Positions 33,660-43,031 of a DNA stretch of 63,814 nucleotides are shown one piece after another (the stretch's first letter is position 1; the number at the start of each line of letters is the position of its first letter). This stretch comes from Phascolarctobacterium sp. GTDB taxonomy: Bacteria; Bacillota; Negativicutes; Acidaminococcales; Acidaminococcaceae. The notes under the pieces are model-generated. The model was not told the origin of the DNA, searched no databases, and saw only the letters and a program-made list of their open reading frames with translations. The stretch covers positions 1 to 63,814 of the forward strand of contig NZ_JAUNOQ010000012.1 in NCBI RefSeq assembly GCF_030531065.1, given 5' to 3'. The translations under genes were made by a program, and so were the position numbers.

Positions 33660-35159
33660 ATGAGTTATTATTTGATTGGCATCGGCGGGACTGGGGCCAG
33701 GTGCTTGGAATCTTTTGTTCATTTATGCGGCGCCGGGTTGTTAAAAGATTCACAGCCGGTAAAAATTATTTATGTTGACGCCGACGTATCTTGCGGTAAT
33801 TTGCAGCGCACACAAAAAGCGGCGGATCTTTATAATAAAGCGCAAAAGATTGGTTTTGGCAATATCGGTATTTTTAAAAATGTTCTTGATACATTTGACC
33901 CGTGGACGCCCGTTCCGGAAAATTGCGCTAACTTAGATGATGTATTTCAAAGAACCAGCTTAGTAAATAAAAAGGACTATAAGGCGTTAGGGTTGCTGTA
34001 CGAATCTTTATTTACAGAGCAGGAACGGAAAACGCCTTTAGATAAAGGTTTCCGCGGGCATCCTGCTATAGGCGCGGCCGTTATGAGTCACGCTATGGAA
34101 GAAAACCATACGGAGCAGTGGCAAAAAATAGAGCAGCAAATAAATACGGATAAGGACGCCAAAGTATTTTTGTTTGCTTCAGTATTTGGCGGTACGGGAG
34201 CTGCCGGGTTTCCTACTATCGCTAAAATCTTAAAAAATTATTTAAAAACAGATGCGGAAGGGCAGTGCATTGCCAAAATTGGCGGCGCGCTGGTCTTACC
34301 GTATTTTCAATTTCCACCTGCGCCGACGGATGAAGAAAAAGAAATGCAAGCCAAAGTTTCAGATTTTATGTTAAATACGAAATCAGCTTTGGATTACTAT
34401 AATAAAAGCGAAATTTTAGGCAATATTTTCAACAGCATTTATCTAGTAGGCGATAATGATTTGACGCAGATGAAGGAATTTAGCCTTGGCGCTAATACGC
34501 AAAAAAACGATTCTCATTTTATTGAAATTTATGCCGCTTTAGCCGCTTTCGATTTCTTTAACAAAAATAATTTTGAAAAAGTAGAAACGCCAATGATAGC
34601 GCGGGGCGATGATACCGAAGCGACGACGGATAAAATTATGTGGGAAGATATTCCTAACGTCTGCGTAGACGGCAATGTCAAGGATAAGTTAAGCGCGTTT
34701 ATTAGGTTTTTATACGCCTATAAAAATTGCATTCTTGTAAATTTGGAAAAGTGCGCGCACGACGAAAGCGAAAAAAGAAATGTCGCCTGGTACAAGGACT
34801 TAGTAGAAAAAGCCGGTAAAATTGACGTATACCATGATCGGGAAGTAATGGATTCCTTTAAGGCTTTGGGCGATTATACCGACGCATTTTTTGAGTGGTG
34901 GAAGCAAATTATCCAAAGTAATGATAAACGGCAAATTGAATTGCTAAATAAAATGATTTGGGAAAGCAGCATTTGGGAGCAAAGCCGTTTGGATATTTAT
35001 CAGGTGGTGCTGCCGGTTAAAGAACGCAAGGATAAACTTACGTATCAGGCATTTTTTAAAGGACTTTGCACTTATACGCGCAAGCTGAAAACCACTAATG
35101 ATAGCGGCTCGGAAATTTTGATGAATGCCGCTTATGAATTATGCAATAGCAGTAAATAA
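33660..35159 (+). CDS. Tubulin/FtsZ-like NTPase candidate
   Basis: A 499-residue soluble protein. The start MSYYLIGIGGTGARCLES has a Rossmann-like glycine loop, and about residue 178 there is ASVFGGTGAAGFPT, matching the position and pattern of the tubulin/FtsZ signature GGGTGSG. The remaining C-terminal half is helical and unassigned. Proteins of this kind are annotated as tubulin-like and are sparsely characterised; GTP binding and polymerisation are therefore inferences. An NAD-binding fold is the main alternative. GGAGG precedes the ATG. Lies between a membrane protein and an actin-fold ATPase gene. Confidence 0.62.
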   Translation: MSYYLIGIGGTGARCLESFVHLCGAGLLKDSQPVKIIYVDADVSCGNLQRTQKAADLYNKAQKIGFGNIGIFKNVLDTFDPWTPVPENCANLDDVFQRTSLVNKKDYKALGLLYESLFTEQERKTPLDKGFRGHPAIGAAVMSHAMEENHTEQWQKIEQQINTDKDAKVFLFASVFGGTGAAGFPTIAKILKNYLKTDAEGQCIAKIGGALVLPYFQFPPAPTDEEKEMQAKVSDFMLNTKSALDYYNKSEILGNIFNSIYLVGDNDLTQMKEFSLGANTQKNDSHFIEIYAALAAFDFFNKNNFEKVETPMIARGDDTEATTDKIMWEDIPNVCVDGNVKDKLSAFIRFLYAYKNCILVNLEKCAHDESEKRNVAWYKDLVEKAGKIDVYHDREVMDSFKALGDYTDAFFEWWKQIIQSNDKRQIELLNKMIWESSIWEQSRLDIYQVVLPVKERKDKLTYQAFFKGLCTYTRKLKTTNDSGSEILMNAAYELCNSSK

Positions 35160-35173
35160 AGGAGCGCTGATTT

Positions 35174-38100
35174 ATGTCTATACCTTTACTTCCAAGTTTA
35201 AAAGAAGAAAATAAAATAGCTATCACTAAACGCGGGCAATGGGCATCTGATAATCAGACTTCTTTATCCGGGTTGGTTGACGGTTTGAAAGTTACTGCCG
35301 ACGCTCAGTCTAATATTACGTCCATTCCCGATTTATGGGCTCGTCCCGCTATGTACGAGATGGTATTATTTGACGAAAAGCATCATTTACATAATAAGTA
35401 TTTAGCGGAATGGCGCGGCATTTTGGCTATGCTGGCCCTGCGCGATATGCGCAATTTTAAAGACATAAAAAAAGAAGAAATTATTTTACCGGAAATTAGT
35501 AAAATACCCGCTAACAGTTTTAGCTTTTTTAAAGTTATTGCCAGCCTTTTGCCGGACGAATACAAAAAATATAAAGATAATACTATTGATAGCGGCTATA
35601 AACTCCAGATTCTTACCTATGCGGAAAGGGCTCTGGCTATTATTTGGCCTACTATCTTGGTGTGCCCTGCTATCGGCTTAGATAAAATGATAGACCGTTC
35701 GGTGTCTTGGTGGAATGTTGACGGAATTTCCGACCCTGTGTCCAGCATTAGCGAACAGGAAAAGGCTTTGTTGAAAAAATGGCTCGATAAGATTAAAGAC
35801 GATATTATTGATTACAATACGTCTCATAAAGAATACAAGCTGGAAAAGACAGTTCGGTTGTTGGATGATTTTCAAAATGATTTGGAAACTAACGAAAATC
35901 CTACTAATTATTCCTTAGGTACAGGTTTGAAAATTACCGGCTTTTGCCAGTGTATCGATAAAGCGATTAAGTGTAAGGTTGACGCGCAGCAATTTTTGGC
36001 GGCTTCTAATGTAAGATTGATTAATAGAAGAGGTATCGACGCCAAGAATTTATTAGTCATGACGCCCGATATGTATAAGCAGTGGAATAGAGCCGCCAGC
36101 GACATTGTTGTCGCAGGCAATATCAATCTTGATTCCGCTTTGCCTTATGGAGGCGTAATTTTTGATAAAGAAAAAATTAACGGCGAAGATTTAAGTCCTT
36201 TCAATGCGGAACTAAGAACGGGCGAAGACTTTTTTACGGAAAAAATTTGCCTGATTGAAGGTTCCGGCGCTGCTTTTCCTAATTCTTTGTATAAGGAGCC
36301 TTTCGTTTATAGGCGTCCTCAGAACATTTTGCTGCCTATTAAGAGAGAACTTTTAAATTATCTTTCCCCGGAATATATTGTTAAAAATTTCCGCATCAGC
36401 GTAGTAAATGATGTGGATATAAAGGTCGAATTAGATTTGCCGTTATCCGGTTTTTCTGAAGAAGGCGAAATATTAACTATCCAAAAAGTATATAAAGGAA
36501 ATACGGACGCCGAATACTGGAAACGCGATATTGTGGATGATTTAGCGTTGCCTTTAATTCAAATTTGGCCCAATTTCATTCCCAATGATGAGAAAAACTG
36601 GCAGGCTTATTATTCTTATTACGATACTTTGGGTAGCAGTACTTTTGCCGTAGAGCCGCTGTGGAATGAATCTGTAAAAAGAAAGGTTACCTACGACGGT
36701 GGTTTCTATGCCGAAATAGTTAAAGGAAAAACTTTCCCGGAAGGCTATGCTTGTACGGCTGAGTTCCAAACGACGGCGCAAACAAAGAACATCGAAATCG
36801 GCTTGATTTTATTGGCTAAGCCGGATAAACTGCAGCTGCAAATAAATAATAATTGTAAGTTAGGCATAGACTTTGGCACGACTAATACTGTCGCTTATAT
36901 GTCGATGCATGATAAAACTGATATGATTCGTTTTAGAAACAGGCTATATTCTGTAACGGATTATAACGACGCTATTCCTATGGCAGAATTGCGTAGACAT
37001 TTCTTTACGGTATCAGAACAACCTAACGGCGACGCTATATCTATTCGCACTTTGTTTAATCCGAATATTGGCGAATTTAAAGGCGATTTAAATCAACCTG
37101 TATTTCCTGGAGTAGTATACTATTTGGACTCTATCACTAATATTGAAGACGATAAGGGCTTTACGAATCTAATTCAGGGTAAAGAAATGAAATGGGATAC
37201 CGCGCAGGGAATTGATTATATGAAATATTTCATCTTGCATATGGGTTTGCAATGTCTTGCAGAAGCGGTAGCGAACGGCGCAACTAATATTGAGTGGTAT
37301 TATTCTTATCCCGGTGCGTTTAGCGAATTGCAGATTGGCAAATTACAACAGATTTGGTCTGGGGCTGTAAAGATTTTCCAAAAAATCTGTCCTACTTTAA
37401 TTGCCGAAAAGGCTGTTGACAAAAGCGAAAGCACGTCTATGGCAGAATTCTTTAAAGGCAATATGCAGGCGACACTTTCGCGTGGTATCGCTTGCTTCGA
37501 CATTGGCGGCGGTTCGACCGATATTGCTATTTGGCGCGGTCTGGATAGCGCAAGACCTAAAGGACAGTGTTCTTTGCGTTTTGCCGGGAACAATATTTTA
37601 AATCAGCAATTATTTAAGAATAAACAGATTTTACAATATTTCACTAGCAATGATAGTGATTTTAATAAGAATATCCAGGCGTTATGTGTTGAAGATGATT
37701 ATAAAAAATTCAATATGAATTTAGAAGCCTTATTAAAATATCATGAAACAACTCTGTTTAAATCTTTAGTATCTACAACTGTTAATAAAGACGTAAAACT
37801 GTTTATAAGAAATATAGCGTTTGCTTTGTCGGGTATCTTTTTCTATGCAGGTATGATTATTGGTAATTTAAGAAAAAATAATGAGTTAGGGGAAGATTTA
37901 CCGCACTGCTATATTGGCGGCAACGGTTCTAAATTATTGGATTGGGTCGATAACGGTAATTACGATTGTGGAACCTCCAATACCTTTGAATCCGTTTATA
38001 CTACTTGCCTGGCTATGGGGGTAGGGGTAGCGACTAAATCTGGAATTACAAAACACGACTTGAATTTTGGTGTGAACAAGAGCAGTAAGCCTAAAGAGGA

Positions 38101-38566
38101 AGTAGCTTACGGTTTAGTATGCCGTCCAAGTATCAGCCTTCATAAGGCAAAAGGCAGCGGAGCTGACGATATGGTGTTTAATATTACCGATTTAGACGCA
38201 GAAAATTTTTTAGACGGATTATTATCTGATGAAAATGAGGGTAAAGAAGTTTTGGCGGGAGAAAAGTTCTATCTAGCTGGCGAAAAAATAGATAAAGACT
38301 ATATTACAGTTCAAGATATTCGCCGAGAGATAAAAATTGATCCTAATATGCCTACCTTTAAGTTATTCGTAAAGGGATTTAATGCTCTCATTGCTAAAAA
38401 AGGATACAGTAATAATTATCAAGTTAATTTTAGCGATGCTAATTTTGAAAACATCAGAGATCAAGCAAATGACGAATTTGCCAACCAGGCATTGGAGGAC
38501 GAAGAAAAAATTACTTTGGAACCGCCGTTTATCGTCATTTTGCGCCAAGCTTTAGCTTCTTTGTAA
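35174..38566 (+). CDS. Large protein with C-terminal actin/Hsp70-fold ATPase domain
   Basis: An 1130-residue protein. The actin-like ATPase domain starts near residue 560: phosphate-1 LGIDFGTTNTVAYM (about 562-575), phosphate-2 ACFDIGGGSTDIAIW (about 773-787) and an adenosine-type YIGGNGSKLLDW (about 913). The first 550 residues have no recognised domain. The architecture loosely recalls SrfB-type proteins, which also pair a large extra region with an Hsp70-like core, but I cannot confirm this. ATP binding is well supported; filament formation is not shown. AGGAG precedes the ATG. Confidence 0.72.
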   Translation: MSIPLLPSLKEENKIAITKRGQWASDNQTSLSGLVDGLKVTADAQSNITSIPDLWARPAMYEMVLFDEKHHLHNKYLAEWRGILAMLALRDMRNFKDIKKEEIILPEISKIPANSFSFFKVIASLLPDEYKKYKDNTIDSGYKLQILTYAERALAIIWPTILVCPAIGLDKMIDRSVSWWNVDGISDPVSSISEQEKALLKKWLDKIKDDIIDYNTSHKEYKLEKTVRLLDDFQNDLETNENPTNYSLGTGLKITGFCQCIDKAIKCKVDAQQFLAASNVRLINRRGIDAKNLLVMTPDMYKQWNRAASDIVVAGNINLDSALPYGGVIFDKEKINGEDLSPFNAELRTGEDFFTEKICLIEGSGAAFPNSLYKEPFVYRRPQNILLPIKRELLNYLSPEYIVKNFRISVVNDVDIKVELDLPLSGFSEEGEILTIQKVYKGNTDAEYWKRDIVDDLALPLIQIWPNFIPNDEKNWQAYYSYYDTLGSSTFAVEPLWNESVKRKVTYDGGFYAEIVKGKTFPEGYACTAEFQTTAQTKNIEIGLILLAKPDKLQLQINNNCKLGIDFGTTNTVAYMSMHDKTDMIRFRNRLYSVTDYNDAIPMAELRRHFFTVSEQPNGDAISIRTLFNPNIGEFKGDLNQPVFPGVVYYLDSITNIEDDKGFTNLIQGKEMKWDTAQGIDYMKYFILHMGLQCLAEAVANGATNIEWYYSYPGAFSELQIGKLQQIWSGAVKIFQKICPTLIAEKAVDKSESTSMAEFFKGNMQATLSRGIACFDIGGGSTDIAIWRGLDSARPKGQCSLRFAGNNILNQQLFKNKQILQYFTSNDSDFNKNIQALCVEDDYKKFNMNLEALLKYHETTLFKSLVSTTVNKDVKLFIRNIAFALSGIFFYAGMIIGNLRKNNELGEDLPHCYIGGNGSKLLDWVDNGNYDCGTSNTFESVYTTCLAMGVGVATKSGITKHDLNFGVNKSSKPKEEVAYGLVCRPSISLHKAKGSGADDMVFNITDLDAENFLDGLLSDENEGKEVLAGEKFYLAGEKIDKDYITVQDIRREIKIDPNMPTFKLFVKGFNALIAKKGYSNNYQVNFSDANFENIRDQANDEFANQALEDEEKITLEPPFIVILRQALASL

Positions 38567-38643
38567 TTTGATAATGTGATTTACGGGTTCAAGATGATTT
38601 TTAGTTATTTTGAACCCTGTTTTCTTAGAAAGGATTGATTTAT

Positions 38644-39447
38644 ATGGATTATGAATATTATCAAGGAAAGTTACAGGATATAAAAAATGCTTTGGACGAA
38701 GGCTATAAATCGTGTGCGGATAATTTTAAGAAGCAAGAGAGCCTTTATAAAGACAATATTTATTTCATCGATACTTTAATGCAGGATATTACTTATAAAA
38801 AAATTACTGAGGATAATTTAGCAATTATCCAAAAAATTTTACGAGGTGAATTTACGGATAGCGCTTTGCCGAGCCAATTATCAAAAAAAGATGAAAACGA
38901 AAAAAGCTCTATTGATAGCTTACAAATCCAAAGAGGTACAACTCCTGATATGATTTCTAAATTTTCTTATGGGGAAAATATAAGGGAAGCTTCTTCTAGC
39001 GAAATTGAGGCTGTAAAAAAGTTCATAGAGGCATATAAAGCTGGGCAATTATCCTCTAATTACGAGACATTAGGAATTTCTAAAACCTACGCTCAAATAT
39101 TTGCCTTTATGAATAAAGATAGGTGGAAAGCGTATCAGGATAAAGATAAAATTTCTTTATCCGCTAAAAATGTCAATAGAATTTTATATTTTGCCCATGC
39201 TGTTGAGGGGAAATCGAATGTATATTTTTTAACTCCTTCTCGTACAGAAATGGCGGCTTTCGGAGGGACTAAAGCAATTCAATCTGCGTATCCGGCTTTT
39301 TTTGATTTTGATATGGAAGTATGCGCAACGGAAAATAAAAAAGTAGCTAAATTGATAGCTCCTGCAGTCGTTGTAAAGAAAGACGACGAATATAAACTTT
39401 ATGTGGATAAGAATGGCAAAGCTTGGAAAGGCAAAATTGAATTTTAA
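38644..39447 (+). CDS. Uncharacterised soluble protein of the 31.8-44.1 kb operon
   Basis: About 267 residues with no signal peptide or membrane segment. The N-terminal 90 residues are charged and helical, the middle contains a Ser/Lys-rich stretch (LSKKDENEKSSIDS), and the C-terminus is more beta-rich. No motif is recognised. The ATG at 38644 has AAAGGA 9 bases upstream. A 77-base gap with the inverted pair GGGTTCAAGATG / ATTTTGAACCC precedes it, the largest gap in this part of the operon. It directly precedes the MotA-like gene by 14 bases. Confidence 0.65.
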   Translation: MDYEYYQGKLQDIKNALDEGYKSCADNFKKQESLYKDNIYFIDTLMQDITYKKITEDNLAIIQKILRGEFTDSALPSQLSKKDENEKSSIDSLQIQRGTTPDMISKFSYGENIREASSSEIEAVKKFIEAYKAGQLSSNYETLGISKTYAQIFAFMNKDRWKAYQDKDKISLSAKNVNRILYFAHAVEGKSNVYFLTPSRTEMAAFGGTKAIQSAYPAFFDFDMEVCATENKKVAKLIAPAVVVKKDDEYKLYVDKNGKAWKGKIEF

Positions 39448-39461
39448 AGGGGAATGGTAAA

Positions 39462-41198
39462 ATGGATTTTTATGTACATCTTGTATGGCCGCAGGAATGG
39501 CTCTTGCGTGCAGTCATTAGTTTACTTTTTGTTGTAGCTCTTTATGTGGCTTGGCTGTGCGTAAGATTGCGCCTGCGCGTTGCCGAAAACTACAAAATAT
39601 TGGAAGCTTTGGGAAGTAAGGATGATATTTATTACTTAGAGAATACTTTAAGAATGAATAACGTCGATTATGAAGGCGCTTTTACCGTATTTGAAAACAA
39701 TAAAGGAAAAACAGATGCAAACGAGCCTGTCTTTGAACATCTTAAAGCAATTTACGACGCTGGGCGCAGAAGTAGCAGACTGGACGCAGATTTGCTGGTT
39801 AAAAATACTATTGATAAAATCTGTACTAATGTCGATACCATTAAAAGTTGTATTTCCGTATTTTTGGTTATTGGTATTTTAGGTACGTTGATTGGCTTGG
39901 GTTTGAGTATAGGTTCTTTTAACGGCGACAGCTTTATTATTCAGGCGGATGCTAATAATACCGCTAAAGAATTATCGAAGCTGTTTGGCAATTTGCGGGG
40001 TGCGTTTGCTCCCAGTATGTGGGGCGTATTTTTAACTATTTGCTTTGTTATTTTATATACATTATTTATTCAGGAACGTTGCATCAATAAGCTTACGGAT
40101 AAATTGACGACCAGTACTATTAAAGTATGGCTGCCCGCGTTATATCCAACCGATTTTCAAAAGGGCGCTAACACGATGGCGCAGTTAAACGATACGATAA
40201 AAAATGCGTCCGGCATCAATGAGAGCGCTAACGACTTACTAAGCAATTTGGATATGGCTAACGCCACGGTAAAAGCATTGAACGATGTTTCTGCGGCTCT
40301 TAATCAGTCTGTAGAAAAATTTAACGATGGCAGCGACAAAGTAAGCGTTTTGAAAGATTCCATAGCAGCTTTGTCGCAGCAAATAGAGGAAAATAATAAA
40401 AATTACCAAAAGTTTATGAGCGACGCCATAGTTCAGGTCAGCAATTTCCAGAATGACGCGCGGCAGCAATTTATGGAGCAAATTAAAGCTGTACGCGATA
40501 ATTTTGAGTTGCAAAACGCACAATTACAGGAAGTAGTAAGAACTTTAGCCATTTATGATAAGAATGCTTTCAGCAAGCATCAGGATTTGGATTTGAAATT
40601 AGCTTCTTCCGCTAACGATATCAATAGCGCCGTAGCGACGCTTGACGATAGGGATAAGAAAATTATCGGTACGGTAGAAGGAGCGTTGGCGCCGCAAATA
40701 GTTAAGATGACTGAACAGATAAAAAAAGTGAGTGAAGCTTTGGACCGTATTGACAGTCCCTTAACTTCAACTGCGGGAGAAATTCAAAAAATGTTCGGCA
40801 ATATGCTTACCAGTATGGAACACACGCAAGCCGATATGCTTCAGGCCATTACTAAAGGAGGCATTTCTGCCGAAGATATAGAAAAAATGATGCGCAATAA
40901 GGTTGCGTCGTCCAATTTTCCTGATAACGGGGGCATGGAGCAAAAGTTGCAGGATATTTTGGAATGTTTGCAGCAAAACAGCGTTAATAATGCAGGTAGT
41001 AATTTGCCGATTGCAACTGTTACCAAGGATGATGAAGGAACAGTTGGCGTTGTAAAAAAATATATGCCTATAGCTATCGGCATTTTGTTGGCGATTAGCA
41101 TTGCAGTACAGTGCGTAATGGTGAGCAAAATTGGCGCGCTGGAACAATCGCAGAATAACGTTAACCAAGTGCTTTTAAAAGGCGATAAGGTAAGATAG
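39462..41198 (+). CDS. MotA/TolQ/ZorA-like membrane channel with long coiled-coil tail
   Basis: A 578-residue protein. An N-terminal membrane segment (about 15-37) is followed by two more (about 133-156 and 188-210); the first of these has ILGTLIGLGLSIG, the pattern of MotA/TolQ/ExbB proton channels. Residues about 240-420 are heptad-rich coiled coil, and an extra C-terminal membrane segment (about 540-560, IAIGILLAISIAVQCVMV) is unusual. Paired with the MotB-like gene 14 bases downstream, it could form an ion-driven stator. ZorA of Zorya defence systems also has a long tail, but that resemblance is only architectural. Confidence 0.72.
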   Translation: MDFYVHLVWPQEWLLRAVISLLFVVALYVAWLCVRLRLRVAENYKILEALGSKDDIYYLENTLRMNNVDYEGAFTVFENNKGKTDANEPVFEHLKAIYDAGRRSSRLDADLLVKNTIDKICTNVDTIKSCISVFLVIGILGTLIGLGLSIGSFNGDSFIIQADANNTAKELSKLFGNLRGAFAPSMWGVFLTICFVILYTLFIQERCINKLTDKLTTSTIKVWLPALYPTDFQKGANTMAQLNDTIKNASGINESANDLLSNLDMANATVKALNDVSAALNQSVEKFNDGSDKVSVLKDSIAALSQQIEENNKNYQKFMSDAIVQVSNFQNDARQQFMEQIKAVRDNFELQNAQLQEVVRTLAIYDKNAFSKHQDLDLKLASSANDINSAVATLDDRDKKIIGTVEGALAPQIVKMTEQIKKVSEALDRIDSPLTSTAGEIQKMFGNMLTSMEHTQADMLQAITKGGISAEDIEKMMRNKVASSNFPDNGGMEQKLQDILECLQQNSVNNAGSNLPIATVTKDDEGTVGVVKKYMPIAIGILLAISIAVQCVMVSKIGALEQSQNNVNQVLLKGDKVR

Positions 41199-41212
41199 CG
41201 GGAGGCGGGTAT

Positions 41213-41917
41213 ATGCTGAAAGATAAATTCGGTTTCAACTTTTGGCCGTCTTTTACCGACCTTATGTTGTCGTTAGTATTGGTAGTGTTGATTATTCTTT
41301 TCGTTGTATCTAAAATGATTGCTTCCGGCAGTGAAAATCTGGATAAGGCCAGGGATAGTCAAAAATCTATTCAAAGTCAGATACAGGATAATATTAGCGG
41401 CAATTATACTATAGCCGTCATTTCTGATAAAAGTAATGAAGAAACTAACGAGCAGATGAAAAATAGTCAGGCGGATATTACGATTATCAATAAATTGGAC
41501 CGACAGACGATTACTTTTAGCGATAAGATTTTGTTCGATTCGGGAAGAAGCGATTTAAAACCGGCGGGATACGAAGTGTTAAAGATTGTCGGGCCTGTTG
41601 TGGCGGCGAATTTGGAGAATATCAGCGAGATTCAGATTCAAGGGCATGCCGATATTGTCAATACTGACGATTTTAATTTGACGTTGGCGTCTGCCAGAGC
41701 GATGGCTGTTTATAAATTTCTGCAAACTTCTGTGGGGATTGATCCGGCGAAGTATTTGATGTCTATTACGTCTTTTGGCAAATATAAACCTGTTGGACGT
41801 GAAGCTGGGCAATATTTTGATCAAGCTAAATTAGAAGCGGCCAATGCCAACAATGATTTAAAAGCTAAGAATAGGCGTATCGAAATAGTGCTGTTTTATA
41901 AGAACGATATGAAGTAA
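41213..41917 (+). CDS. MotB/ZorB-like protein with OmpA peptidoglycan-binding domain
   Basis: A 234-residue protein with one N-terminal membrane segment, FTDLMLSLVLVVLIILFVV, carrying Asp16 at the position of the proton-binding aspartate of MotB. A roughly 60-residue linker leads to an OmpA-like domain: LFDSGRSDLKPAGYEVL, IQGHAD, LASARAMAVYKFL and the final NRRIEIVLF. This set predicts anchoring to peptidoglycan. It directly follows the MotA-like gene, the order of motAB and zorAB. With its partner it would convert ion flow into torque or conformational work. Confidence 0.82.
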   Translation: MLKDKFGFNFWPSFTDLMLSLVLVVLIILFVVSKMIASGSENLDKARDSQKSIQSQIQDNISGNYTIAVISDKSNEETNEQMKNSQADITIINKLDRQTITFSDKILFDSGRSDLKPAGYEVLKIVGPVVAANLENISEIQIQGHADIVNTDDFNLTLASARAMAVYKFLQTSVGIDPAKYLMSITSFGKYKPVGREAGQYFDQAKLEAANANNDLKAKNRRIEIVLFYKNDMK

Positions 41918-41934
41918 AGCGGGGAGGAAATATC

Positions 41935-42819
41935 ATGCAGTGTCCAATTTGTAAAAATAATTTAAATCCAGGCGAGCAAGTTTGTAGTAAATGTGGAACA
42001 AACATTATTTATTGTGATAATTGCGGCGCTGCTAATAAACAAGAAGAAAAATTTTGTGGCCGATGCGGAAATGTTTTAGCTGGTAAAGATTTTTCAGAAG
42101 GGGAAACATTTATACCGCCGTATTTAGATTCAGCTTCCGCAAAGAATAAGACTACTACAGAAAATGCGCCGAGTAAACCTGTCGCAGATAAACTTAGTAA
42201 AATTGTAAATATTAAAGCGATTGGTGCTCTGGGTGCAGCAGTTGTATTATGTTTTGGAATATACAACTTTAGCTTAGTAAATAAAAATGATTCTGTTTCC
42301 AAGCAAACGTTGCAACAAGAGGCACCTGCGCCGGAAAAAAAGCTGGAATCCAAAGAAACCAAAAGCGAAGATAAGGCTCCGGCGAAATCAGAAAAGGTTG
42401 GGAAGATAGAAATAGATAATAATAAAAAATATACTGACGCTAGGGTTGAACGGGCTAAAAATATGGTGCCTGTGCATTATAAGCCGCAGCGCTATTATCA
42501 AGACAACATTATGTACCCAATGGTTTATGGTAAGCAGGGAGTTTCTTATTATATTGATTTATATGAAGCTACGATAGATCATGAATATACCTTAGAAGAT
42601 GGCAGTAAAATTTATGAGTTTTCTACATTTTCTATTTCCAGCGATGGAATTAGTGCTAGTAAATCGCGTAAAGAAGCTTATGTAAGAATTAGTGACAAAG
42701 TTGAGCCTGTTTCCAAGGAAGGGGAACATCAATGGAAACATATGGAATATTTTGGCTTTACTGCTCAGCAGTATAATACTGCGCTACTATTAACAGATTA
42801 TTTTCAGCTTGCAAAATAA
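41935..42819 (+). CDS. Zinc-ribbon membrane-anchored protein
   Basis: A 294-residue protein with two adjacent zinc ribbons at the N-terminus (CPICK...CSKCG and CDNCG...CGRCG), a charged linker, one membrane segment (about 96-115, IGALGAAVVLCFGIYNF), a Lys/Glu-rich stretch and an extracytoplasmic beta-rich domain with many Tyr. The ribbons should lie in the cytoplasm and the C-terminal domain outside. Double-ribbon proteins of this kind are common in Firmicutes with no fixed function. Follows the MotB-like gene by 17 bases. Confidence 0.72.
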   Translation: MQCPICKNNLNPGEQVCSKCGTNIIYCDNCGAANKQEEKFCGRCGNVLAGKDFSEGETFIPPYLDSASAKNKTTTENAPSKPVADKLSKIVNIKAIGALGAAVVLCFGIYNFSLVNKNDSVSKQTLQQEAPAPEKKLESKETKSEDKAPAKSEKVGKIEIDNNKKYTDARVERAKNMVPVHYKPQRYYQDNIMYPMVYGKQGVSYYIDLYEATIDHEYTLEDGSKIYEFSTFSISSDGISASKSRKEAYVRISDKVEPVSKEGEHQWKHMEYFGFTAQQYNTALLLTDYFQLAK

Positions 42820-42854
42820 AATTGCAGTAGTTTGTTGAAAGGATTTGATGAATT

Positions 42855-43010
42855 GTGGAAATTTTAATTTGGTTGGGTTTGGCTGTAGCTATTGGTTATT
42901 TTGCTAAGGAACGCGGAAGAAGTCCTCTTGGATGGGGATTGGCGGCGGCTGTTTTCAGCCCGTTGTTGGCTTTTATAGTTCTCTTAATTTTGAAAAACAA
43001 TCGCAGGTAA
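42855..43010 (+). CDS. Small membrane protein with GRSPxGWG motif (short paralogue)
   Basis: A 51-residue protein starting at GTG, with AAAGGA 11 bases upstream. The sequence MEILIWLGLAVAIGYFAKER then GRSPLGWG and a second hydrophobic segment predicts a helical hairpin in the membrane with the GRSP loop between. It closely resembles the first 47 residues of the next gene, so the two arose by duplication. Function unknown. It is below the usual length cut-off and easily missed. Confidence 0.7.
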   Translation: MEILIWLGLAVAIGYFAKERGRSPLGWGLAAAVFSPLLAFIVLLILKNNRR

Positions 43011-43031
43011 ATATATGTAGGAGGCGAGACG

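Noticed and set aside
39462-41917. Calling the region a known Zorya system
   Set aside because: Only the A/B-like pair fits. No ZorC, ZorD or ZorE-like nuclease or helicase gene is present, and the accompanying genes differ.
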